Source: Oscheius dolichura (Eukaryota > Nematoda > Chromadorea > Rhabditida > Rhabditidae). Taken from it: a stretch of 64,000 nt of DNA. Under the pieces are notes generated by a model, which worked only from the letters and a program-made list of their open reading frames with translations, did no database searches and was not told where the DNA came from. The translations under genes were made by a program, and so were the position numbers. This document shows, piece after piece, positions 23,316 to 32,263 of this stretch. Position 1 is the stretch's first letter; each line of letters opens with the position of its first letter. The stretch lies in the NCBI GenBank assembly GCA_932521035.1, contig OW051495.1, forward strand, positions 9,176,001 through 9,240,000, given 5' to 3'.

Positions 23316-26300
23316 CTACAATTCAACAATATTTTTCAGTACAGATACCCGTGCAGGATGATAATATTGTGAGGTAGTATTTCTGAGAAGGACAATTCCG
23401 CCACTGCTTACGATCTTCGGTAACGCACATAATGGAACCACGCAGAAAGCGATACCACGTGCTTCGGTGAAAGAGAAATCTCCTCGTAGAACACGCCCCA
23501 CCGTTTCTCTACAAGAAAAAGATAGCCGATTTTGACTAAATAATACCTCATTGCAGCATTTCTATAGGTAGCTTCAGCTTTTTGTTTCTCTTCTTCATTT
23601 TGCGCAGCAAGTCGTATTTGTTGCATCTCTATACGTTTCTTTTTAGCTTCCTTTTTCTTTTTATTTAAAAGTTTCCTCTTTCCTGCTCTGAAACGCTTAT
23701 AATGGATATCAAAATTACACCTACTTGTCAGTATTCATACTATCAGGAAATAATGGCTTCAAAGCAATCGGTTTCTCCCTTGCAGACTGATCCAACGACA
23801 CAACATCTTTCCAAAAATTCTCCTGTTTGTCTTCTTTTGTTTTCTATAAGAATAAGAATATAATGTATATTATAAAAGATCGAACCCCATATCCATTTGT
23901 AATATTTTCGTCTATATTCATCTGTTCGCATTTAGATTCTTTCAATAAAAATGGCTTTCCTGCATATCTGCCTTCGCCTATCTATAAATCGTATAAATCT
24001 TATGTAAAACGTCTATACCTTTTTCAAATCTTCTTTTGATGGAATACAAACTAGAGCAAATCGTTTTGGACGCCCTCGTGCGATACAAGCGAGTTTTAGT
24101 GTAATTAATGCTCCTTTATGCTCATTTAAAACAGCTTCTAAACAAACTGACGCTCCGAATATTAAAAAATAACCTGGTTTTCTAGCAGTTCCTCGTACCC
24201 AGGCGTCAATATCTACAATGACTCGTCGATCTCGAAGATAGTATGTCTATTTGATTGAAATAATTATTGAACAATATGAGACTAACCTTTGGTGCATTTA
24301 TACCGGACCATTCGCTGACTAACTGTGATAATTCAAATGTGAAAGGAAATTTGATTGAATTTTTCTTCCAATATAGAACTCGACGATTATGAGGCCGACG
24401 TAAATATTTATCCTGAAACTTTTCGGTAAATAAACAATTGCTAAAGAAACCTCTGATTCTTTTTGCATTCGAGCAACCTCACTGATGCCAGCAGACGTAT
24501 CAAGGTAATCGGCAGGAAAGGCTAGAGCGCCTGACTCGAAATGAGCGGATAAATCATCGTATAAGCCAGAAGCATGAGCAGTTCTCAATTGTGCAGCAAT
24601 CCATAAATCACGACCTAATGAGAAAATAACAAGATTTAAAAAAATACTTACCAAAGCCAGTAGGAGCTATTATCTCTAAGCCTTCTAAAGCTTCCTGTTT
24701 CCCAGTACCTAGACTACGTACGACAATTAAAATTGGTATTTTCGCAGGTGTTTCAGAGATTCTTGCCACAGAATCACCTTTCAATTTGTTCAATTCAACA
24801 TCGGTTAATCTAAATAGCAATTTTATGATAATAAAAAATATCAACAAGCCTGTTTTTAAGAGCAGCAATTCGAAGATCTCTATTCCAAAAGTGATGATTA
24901 ACAGTGGCAGTCTGCGCTGTGATTTCTGACTGTGGTTGCGCTGGTGGAACTTTTGTTGATTTCGGAAAACAAAGACGTGGATCTTCAATCAGCAATGAGA
25001 ATATTTTAGAATCTGGAACTTGACTTGTGGAGGGCAACCCATTCCACTCTTGATGGTTTTGTCTAAAAAATTCTCTATACACTAAAGCAAAGTAAAACTA
25101 ACTTATAAAAGTCCTGTTCGGCAGAACACAACTGAATACTATTTTTGACAATATCTAAAGATTTGGATCCATAAAACCGCAGTTTAACCAATTGATCTTT
25201 CAGATCTTCAAGCTAAATTTAGAGGAAAATTACTAAAATTTAATGGGATTACCCGAATCATTTTATCATTTGATACATACATAACTGTATCCACCTCACA
25301 ACATTTCAGTTTCCATTCTTCGTAAGTCGTTGGCACAATGGATTCCTAAAAGTATACAAGGTTTGTATCAAAAACTTCGCACTATTGGAGGTTGATTTGT
25401 TGTCTTGGTAAGATTCAGAACAGTAAGAAGATTATTAAGTAGAACATCTTTACATGTAGGATGAATCCAGATAGCAAGGCCAGATTTATCACTAAAAATT
25501 CAGGTAGCAAATAATGTTGGGTGAACTAACCCGATTTTACACCATGAGAATCTTGCAGGCCCAATAAGTCCTTGTGGATATTCGCCTGGTACATAGAGAA
25601 GAGTAAAAACTTCCATTTGTCCAGAAAGACCACTTTTAAATGCAAAGGTAGGACTAACAGCAGGATTACAGAATGGTTTCAGTTTGTCTATTAGGTATTC
25701 TTGTGAATTTGTTGTTATCTATGAATGAGATGTAAAATAAAATAAAATCGACCTACAAATAAACAATTTAGGTAGCTTTTATCACGTACTGTACAATGTC
25801 TCATTGAATTTCTGTAAATCGGCCGGAAATTGCGTTGAAAGCTACGTTCGGGAAGTTGATAACCCCATCTGAAGTCACATTTACAAATAAAGAAATATAT
25901 AACTACCTCGGAACCATATGAAACCTCTTAGCATGCCAGATATGTGTTTCTAACCAAATATCCTTTCTCTGTCGACGAATATAATTCTAGCATTCTATAT
26001 ATATACAAAGACACGAAAAAACTAACCAATAAAAGGTTTCTAGACCTCCTGCGATAATAACGACATGGTGGTTTTTTCCTATGATTGGTAAGAAGAAAAC
26101 AACCAGCAAATTTCCGGAATCCTTTTGGAAAGCGACGGATTTCGTAGGCCATAGCTCTTCTTCTCATATGCCTAGGAAGTCGTTGTGCTGCCGTCCTTGG
26201 TCCTTTTGTGACCTCCCCCGCAACTAATCGGGAATTGTCCACGACCTGTTTACTATTTTATAAGTGTTAACAAAACATTGTACCTTGAGAAGATCAGCGA

Positions 26301-26364
26301 TCTGTACAGCTCGCTTTTCAACAAAATCCTTGACATATACAGGAGCTGTGCTGTCTTCCTCCAT
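23316..26364 (-). CDS. popl-1: POP1, ribonuclease P/MRP protein subunit
   Basis: A multi-exon gene of roughly 800 residues. The start at 26364 (MEEDSTAPVYVKDFVEKRA) lies one base after an AATTTCAG acceptor. After a short intron comes VVDNSRLVAGEV and then the POP1 hallmark QRLPRHMRRRAMAYEIRR. Next is HIWHAKRFHMVPRWGYQLP, nearly identical to the human ETHIWHAKRFHM region. The POPLD-type region includes ARGRPKRFALVCIPS near 24030-24110. The C terminus has LRGDFSFTEARGIAF and VLLRNTTSQYYHPARV, matching the end of human POP1, and stops at 23316. The protein is the large scaffold of nuclear RNase P and MRP, needed for 5' tRNA processing and rRNA maturation. It begins 135 bp after the MRPS17 stop. 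C. elegans popl-1 is, from memory, C05D11.9. It is shorter than the human protein, mainly in linkers. Confidence 0.9.
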
Positions 26365-26499
26365 TCTGAAATTGGCTTAGTTTACACACACAAAAATGTG
26401 CAGGTATGGATCGAGAGAAATCGAGAAAAGCAACAATTAATCATAAACTGCACTTTATTAAAAGAAACACTATAACAACACTAAGGATAAAATAATAAT

Positions 26500-27100
26500 T
26501 CAAGGCTGCACCTCTTGTTTCTGTTCTTCCAATTTTTGTTGTTGTATGGCACGTCTTTCTTCAAAAAGCAAGGCTTCCTAAAGGAGATGGTAGATATAAA
26601 GAAAAAAAATGTACTTGATCTGTTGGCTTGTCCACTATTTCTTCTACCAATTGTTTCCGTAACTGTTGCTCATCCGCAAAAATATCTTTAATAACTCTCT
26701 TACCAGTGACAGGATCTATTACATTTCCTAAAGTTAAAAGCATAAGAAAATGAAAGAAAGCATACCAAATTGAAAAACGATTCGGTCGACGGAATGAGCA
26801 ACATTTGCAGTAGGTCTTTGGGTTCCTTCAATACGTTTAATCATTACTGTATCACCCAGAGAAGCAATTGATTTTCTATCCAGTGCCCAATAGTCAAATG
26901 ATCTAGCAAAATACTTTTTCAAATAGATGTTGAATTCATTTAAACTACAACGGACCTGAACTCATTTTTAACGTCAAAATAATAATAATAAATACTTTTG
27001 CGCACGGTATTCTTTCTATTCCTATATTGCTCACTTCTACGATTTTTCCCAGCATAAGCTCTGTACCAACACGAGAGCGCCAAATGGATGTTTTCGGCAT
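26500..27100 (-). CDS. mrps-17: mitochondrial small ribosomal subunit protein uS17m
   Basis: Four small exons give about 150 residues. Exon 1 starts at 27100 (MPKTSIWRSRVGTELMLGK) and continues VEVSNIGIERIPCAK to a GTATTT donor. Exon 2 starts VRCSLNEFNIYLKKYFARS and carries the conserved ALDRKSIASLGDTVMIKR core, then VAHSVDRIVFQFG. Exon 3 reads NVIDPVTGKRV, identical in pattern to human MRPS17 (GKVIDPVTGK). Exon 4 ends in a Gln-rich coiled tail (LEEQKQEVQP) at 26500. The fold is the S17 OB-barrel that binds 12S rRNA early in small-subunit assembly. It lies 151 bp downstream of MED30 and 135 bp upstream of POP1. C. elegans mrps-17 is next to popl-1 from memory, supporting conserved linkage. 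Confidence 0.9.
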
Positions 27101-27251
27101 GGTTTTCTAAAATGGTTTGCAAGACAGTACATTATTAAACATATACAGATCGTTCATGACGATTATTGGGAGATGCACAAATGGTAATACTATAAAATAT
27201 TTATTTCCACGAAAAACATACATATACATGTTATACATACCGGTAAAAATG

Positions 27252-28263
27252 TCAATGATGGACCGTATCGCGAGAATTATGCATTTTATCAACACGTTTT
27301 AAGTGTCCAGGATCAGAAACTGCTGCTGTCCAATCCAAAAACTTGAGATCACACGATAAGTCGGATAGTTTTGCCCTTAAAAAATGTTGTTAGAAACACT
27401 TCAGAATAATACTTGTTCTCTTTTAAGATCTTCTCCATTTCTTCTAATTCTGTGGGTACCGGAGCCGGTTCTAGTTTATTGACACCTTGCAAGGATTCAT
27501 ATAAACGAGAAAGAGGTACTTCCTTTCCTGTCATCCGTTCTCCAATTAAAATTCTGTAAAAAGTAAGCGTAATTCAACGTTTATAAATGATAACCTTATC
27601 TGTGCTAGTTGTTCGAAGAGTTTATTGTTATACTCAATATACCACAGAGGGTCTTGTGCAGACTGCTTTTCGGGCTTTAGAAGAGAAAACAAGGTTCCTG
27701 CTCTGTTACAGAAATAGGATGTTACAAGAGTAAAAAATAACATACCGAATTGTTAACTCAGAAACAATTTCCTTTCCAATGAGACACAATGCTCCCACAG
27801 AATATTTCGATAAATCTCCCAGATATTCGGCTGGAAATGGCGGCGGTACCATTTGCCGCTTGGGATCTGTACGTATTTGCGCAGATTGTGATGTCCTGAA
27901 GAAAAGAAATGAAAATCAACACATGGAAAACTAACGAAGCGGATGCTGCTGCAGCAGCTGGGATATTTTGAGGTGCTGCTAGTTGTGATTGTGCTGCGGT
28001 AGCAGCCCCTAAAGAGTATGAAAATCTCCACAAATTGAAAAAAAAACCTGGTTGTTGCTGCATTTGTATTAATTGTTGCTGCCTCTGTTGCGCGTACAAT
28101 TGTTGCATAGTTCCTCCTTGAGACATTCCTTGATACTCTAGAAAAATCAATACAATAAGCAACAGTTGGACACACGATCTGAGGTTCCTGGAAACTGCGG
28201 AGCGGATGGTCCGCTTGGTGGCTGCTGTGCGGCAGGGCGCCCAGAAGTGGGATTAAAATCCAT
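27252..28263 (-). CDS. mdt-30: Mediator complex subunit 30
   Basis: A multi-exon gene of about 230 residues. The start at 28263 (MDFNPTSGRPAAQQPPSGP) follows a TTTGTAG acceptor. The N-terminal half is Gln/Ala/Pro-rich (MQQLYAQQRQQQLIQMQQQ), as in nematode Mediator proteins. The conserved MED30 core follows: GALCLIGKEIVSELTIR corresponds to human SLCRIGQETVQDI. Then come AGTLFSLLK, a helix with YNNKLFEQLAQIR, and the C-terminal LEEMEKILKENK spliced to AKLSDLSCDLKFLDW, matching the human C-terminal coiled region. The stop is TGA at 27252-27254. MED30 is a Mediator head/backbone subunit contacting RNA polymerase II machinery. It follows RFC5 by 172 bp. From memory the two are also adjacent in C. 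elegans (F44B9.7 and F44B9.8). Confidence 0.85.
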
Positions 28264-28435
28264 ACCCTACAAATATTCAAAACAATGAAAATTATTGAAA
28301 TAGTCATTGACAATACAAATTGCTACAAAACTTATAATAGATGGATGGAATGTTTATTTGTAAATACACCGAAACACACACACGTAATAATAAGATCAAA
28401 AACTGAGGTAAGCAAACATGAAAACCTTTAACAGA

Positions 28436-29655
28436 TCAGGCAGATTCAGCTATTAGACGACGAGCTTTGATGAAGGCAGCTATTAGACCAGCGTTTTGAA
28501 GTCGATCTGAACCTCCAGTTGACAAACGGTTTTCTGTTTCTGCCAGGGAAGTCAGCAATGCAATAGTGACCGATGAAGGTAGATCCATAAGACAAACGAG
28601 ATCATGCAACCGGGTAATTACATCAGCAAGTGCGAATCCGCCAGACATGCACTCCTCCAATTCTAAATCAGATTTTCAAATAAAAGATCAAATTTGCTTA
28701 CTAGAACAGCAATTGGCAAAGGTGTTGTTAAGAAGTATTTGCAGTAGAACTTTCATTTGTGAAGGAGTAGGCTGGCCGACACATAAATACACATTTTCTT
28801 CGTTTACTGTATCAAAGGCCATAGAAACAGCCTAGAATGCAACTGAATTATTAATGAGGAAGGATTACCTGCAAAACATTCAAAACCCGTCGCATATCAC
28901 CACCAGAAAGATCAACAAGGGCCTTTTTGCCATCGTCGGTAATTGCTAGCTTTTCTTTTTCAACAACATAATCAATGCGAGGTACAATCAGTTCAGGATC
29001 AAGAGGAGCAAAACGAAAACGTGTGCATCTAAAATCATTTGAAAATGTTAACAAGCGCCAAACCTGGATTGGATAGCGGGGATAATTGAAGAAAGATAAT
29101 TGCAAATAATGCAAAATCGTACATTTTCGGTATATTTTTCAATAACTCTAAAACGGTGTATTAAAAAAATATTGCTCAGTATCTACCTGCGCAAAGCATT
29201 TTGTGCATCTTTAGTCATTGCATCGGCTTCGTCTAAAATGACTAATTTAATGTTGCTTTTTCCTGAATCGGAATCAAAATGCAATCTTTTTGTCTGAGCA
29301 AATGTAATGATGTCTTGTCTAAAATACAGTTTCAAATTGCAAATACGCATAATTACCTTACGACGTTGATACCTCTATCATCCGAAGCATTCAGCTCTAG
29401 TACATTGGATACCCTTTCCTTATCGGAGAATATTGTACGCGTAACAGCAAGAATAGCAGTTGTTTTTCCTGTTCCTGGTGGGCCATAAAATAATAGATGA
29501 GGTATTTGCTCATTTTCAATAAAACGTGTCACTGAAATTCGTAAATTAAAAAAGAACAGACACCTACAGGTTTTGAGAATTTCCTGGTGAGAGACGATAT
29601 CAGTCAACCTATCTGGACGATACTTCTCAACCCATGGCAAATTGGTATGTTCCAT
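28436..29655 (-). CDS. rfc-5: replication factor C subunit 5, AAA+ clamp loader
   Basis: First gene of the run; about 345 residues in six or so exons, close to the family's usual 340. The start at 29655 gives MEHTNLPWVEKYRPDRL, equivalent to human RFC5 NLPWVEKYRPQTL. Motifs in order are Walker A GPPGTGKTTAIL, ELNASDDRGINVVR, Walker B VILDEADAMTKDAQNALRR, ICNYLSSIIPAIQSRCTRF (SRC arginine-finger motif), then GDMRRVLNVLQA and the C-terminal collar ending LIAAFIKARRLIAESA. The protein is part of the pentameric RFC complex that loads PCNA at primer-template junctions. As the promoter-proximal gene it should carry the SL1 leader and the operon promoter. A GCGGGAAA element lies about 0.5 kb upstream. 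No catalytic residue appears to be missing. Confidence 0.93.
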
Positions 29656-30356
29656 GACACTGAAATGAAATTGTATTACAAATATAACGACAGCACGGTT
29701 TTATAAAAAGAGATGAATTAAGAGCAGATTCGGGCTTCATTCAAATAGTATGAGTTCGCGCTTTTTACGCCGTAATCGGCTGAATAACGTTTGTTTTTCA
29801 AGGCCTTCGTAGTTATGGGAAACTTTGTTTGGCACTATTCAAGTGATCTATATAATGTAATTTTAAAATCGAGGAAGCATTTTATCCTTATTGTATTACT
29901 TCTAGACACTGCGGATATCAATATAACTCTCTTCTGATCAGCAATTGAAGTAACAAGTAATACTATTTATGTCTTTGCCGTGTGCGACTTTCTGTACTCC
30001 GTTATTCTGTTGTGTGGAGGTTTTAGAACAAGCCGAAATAATAAGAATCTCGAGTCAACACTAACCAAGTTTCTGTTCAAAAAATCTCCGCACAATAAAA
30101 TAACACAAAGAATTCAAGATAGCCGCACGCGACAGACACACAAGACTGGGCAAAAAAGGACACCGGCGCGCGCCTGCGCAGGAAGTGCGGGAAATTTGAA
30201 ATGAATTTGTTGAGCAGCACCGCTGCAGCTCGAAACAAATTTTGATTGTTTGCAAATTGGAAGCTCCCAAACGGTAAAACTCTTCTGAACACTGAAAAAC
30301 AATAAAACAAGAAAATATATGACAAATCTTTATTCAAATAAGCAGTAATCGAGATA
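29656..30356 (-). promoter_or_regulatory. operon upstream region with E2F-type motif
   Basis: No gene is supported in these 700 bp. The likely promoter of the RFC5-led operon lies here. A GC-rich patch (GCGCGCGCCTGCGCA, about 30166-30180) is followed by GCGGGAAA at 30187-30194, which is the reverse complement of the E2F/DP consensus TTTCCCGC. Surrounding DNA is AT-rich, so the patch stands out. Binding is inferred from sequence only. Confidence 0.4.
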
Positions 30357-30808
30357 TTATGTAGGTACTTGATTGATACTGAATCCTGGCTCGGGATCCA
30401 TGTTATTATTTGCTTGTTCTCCTGATTTCTTGTTCTAAAAGTCGTCTCAATCCATTTTTATGTAAAAAGAAGCTCTACCGTCTCCCTTTCTACCAGTTTA
30501 TCAGTTTTCTTATCCTGTTCATCGTGCTTTTTCAGTTCTCCTTTATCCTTTGGCTTCGGATCAGTTATATCAGAATTGGATTTGTTTTTCTAAACAGATT
30601 TTTGTGAATAAGAATTTGATTGAACATAGTTTCGCCTCTAAAAATTATAAAAATAGCTCACATTCTTTTCCTCGAGTTCATCGCGAATAATAGGAGCAGC
30701 AATCGTTTCAGATAGACAGATACGGCTTTCCATTGTTGAAGAAAAGAAGCGTTGATGTGTCGACTGCCAAAAAGGAAAATGACTGCCCCTCCCGTATGAT
30801 GTAAACAT
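30357..30808 (-). CDS. small protein with mitochondrial-type N terminus, copy B
   Basis: Three exons, all joined in phase 0. Exon 1 from 30808 reads MFTSYGRGSHFPFWQSTHQ then RFFSSTMESRICL, a basic, Ser-rich start with an RFF/SS pattern like mitochondrial presequence cleavage sites, and ends DELEEKN at a GTGAGC donor. Exon 2 is highly charged (KNKSNSDITDPKPKDKGELKK). Exon 3 ends DPEPGFSINQVPT and stops at 30357. The ending repeats that of the neighbouring gene (LEPGFNINQIPEKK), so the two are tandem paralogues. The protein has about 100 residues and no recognised domain. Mitochondrial location is inferred from the N terminus only. Confidence 0.55.
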
Positions 30809-30901
30809 GTTAGTTTCTCCTTCAAGAGAAACGAGTTTGACAAAAAAACGCAGAGAATCAGAAAGTATCACTTTATTTCTAAAATTCACTGAAAAACCCA
30901 T

Positions 30902-31936
30902 CTAATCTTTGTCTTTTTTCTCCGGAATTTGATTTATGTTGAATCCTGGCTCCAAATGACGGCTTTCTACTTTTTCTGTATCTTCTTTGTCCTAAATTTT
31001 CATTTCATTCAATCGGGGAGACGTATTCCTCACCTCGTGATGTGTATGAATTGTTTTCTTCTTGTTCTCATGGTGGACTTCTATTTTCTCGGGGTGATTC
31101 TAAAAAATAATTGTAGAAATGAGCAAAACAGCCTGTATTTTTAAAGGAACAGTCTGGTCGGGGGGAAATTTGTGCCCACGTGTGCCCAGCTCCCGCCCAA
31201 ACTGCATTTGAATTTCAATGCGTTATTTTCGTTTTTGATCATTTTCTCGTTATTTTCACATGGTTTCTTCAATTTTTTTGCTGTTTATTCTTCTGATAGG
31301 CAACCGACTACTTTACAATCAAAAAATATGAAAATAACGCTAAATGGAAGAAAATGCAAAATGATCGAATAAAAAAGTACGCAGCGTGCTGGTGTGCCAC
31401 GCTACGTACTACAGTAGTTTTGCCCCCCGGCCTGACTGTTCCTTTAAGATTTTATCAGTTTTTTGTTGGTTATGAAGGAATTGTTGAATAGTTAATAATC
31501 AAAGGCAAAAATACTGTCTTCTTTCAATATTTGAAAAGGAAAACGATTTATAACAAAGATCAAACACGTTGAAAGGCATCAAAGCTCTCAAAATGAAGAG
31601 TGTACGATAAAAATAGATATAAACTGGCTATTTATGCCCAAAAATTCATGTGCAAAACATAAAAAATAGAATACTTTGACTCACATTGACGGCAATCTGT
31701 TGTTTTGGATGATTATCGTCCAATTCTCTCTGAAAACACCGAATAACCTTCTCTTATAGACTGACATTTTGATGTTCTATCCCAATTCGGACATGTTTCG
31801 AGTCAGCCGAAGCAGGAGAACTGGAACCAGCACCAGAAGTTTCCATAGATGAAAAGGGAGAAAAAAATTGACGTGGAACAGCTCGAAGGGCACGGGACAA
31901 CATGTTGTTGACTATGCCGGGGAGAGAGGGGCGCAT
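30902..31936 (-). CDS. small protein with mitochondrial-type N terminus, copy A
   Basis: Paralogue of the gene at 30357, read as four phase-0 exons. Exon 1 from 31936 gives MRPSLPGIVNNMLSRALRA then VPRQFFSPFSSMETSG, an amphipathic Arg-rich, acid-poor leader followed by a Ser/Ala linker and HVRIGIEHQN. Exon 2 reads RELDDNHPKQQIAVN. Exon 3 (near 31107-31042) reads NHPEKIEVHHENKKKTI. Exon 4 ends ESRHLEPGFNINQIPEKK with the stop at 30902. The large second intron houses a complete 307 bp MITE. The donor of exon 1 is GTCAGT, which is weak, so that join is less certain. Function is unknown; the conserved element is the C-terminal E-P-G-F-(N/S)-I-N-Q-(I/V)-P motif. Confidence 0.5.
31141..31447 (+). 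mobile_element. complete TTAA-type MITE
   Basis: A 307 bp non-coding element bounded by TTAAAGGAACAGTCTGGTCGG on the left and the inverted CCGGCCTGACTGTTCCTTTAA on the right. The arms match at about 22 of 24 positions. TTAA at both edges fits piggyBac-like target duplication. It lies within an intron of the minus-strand gene at 30902-31936. Related copies are at 11932 (truncated, opposite orientation) and around 57780 (diverged). Confidence 0.8.
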
Positions 31937-32263
31937 GGGGGAAGAGGGCTGTTTGTTTGTTGACGGCAGGGAGAGAGAAAGAGAGAGATCGAAGAAAACA
32001 AGATTTCGGCTGTGAACTTTTTATTACATTTATTTTCTTTTTTATAACAATTTCGGGACCACTTTCAAAATTTTCTTATTTCCCTTCTTGTGCATGAAAT
32101 GTTGTTGTCCTCCGACGGCTATTCCTTTCCACGAAATCCTCCGCCCGTGTAGTGATTCAGACGGGGGTCTCGGCCGTCGGCCTCGTCGCAGTGGCAGTCT
32201 CCATCGGTAAACAAAAATTCTGTCGGTGGATCGCTTGATATGTACCACCTCAAAACAATTCCA
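31937..32263 (-). other. spacer, possible alternative last exon
   Basis: A minus-strand open frame covers 32042-32248 (HIKRSTDRIFVYRWRLP, basic). It could be joined in phase to the acidic gene upstream through a GTACAT donor and TTTTGAG acceptor, replacing that gene's terminal Lys-Met-Tyr-stop. I keep it as unassigned because the donor and acceptor are poor. Confidence 0.2.

Larger units (their letters stand above)
19330..29655 (-). other. five-gene polycistronic unit (probable SL2-type operon)
   Basis: Five genes share the minus strand in the order RFC5, MED30, MRPS17, POP1, FHIP. Stop-to-start gaps are about 172, 151, 135 and 140 bp. Downstream starts sit shortly after acceptors such as ACCATTTTAG (MRPS17), AATTTCAG (POP1) and TTTTTTTAG (FHIP). 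The MED30-MRPS17 spacer contains AATAAA. These distances fit nematode operons, in which downstream mRNAs receive the SL2 leader. From memory, the C. elegans homologues fall in two separate chromosome III clusters, F44B9.7/.8 and C05D11.8-.10, so this arrangement may be a merged or ancestral unit. Co-transcription is inferred from spacing only. Confidence 0.75.
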
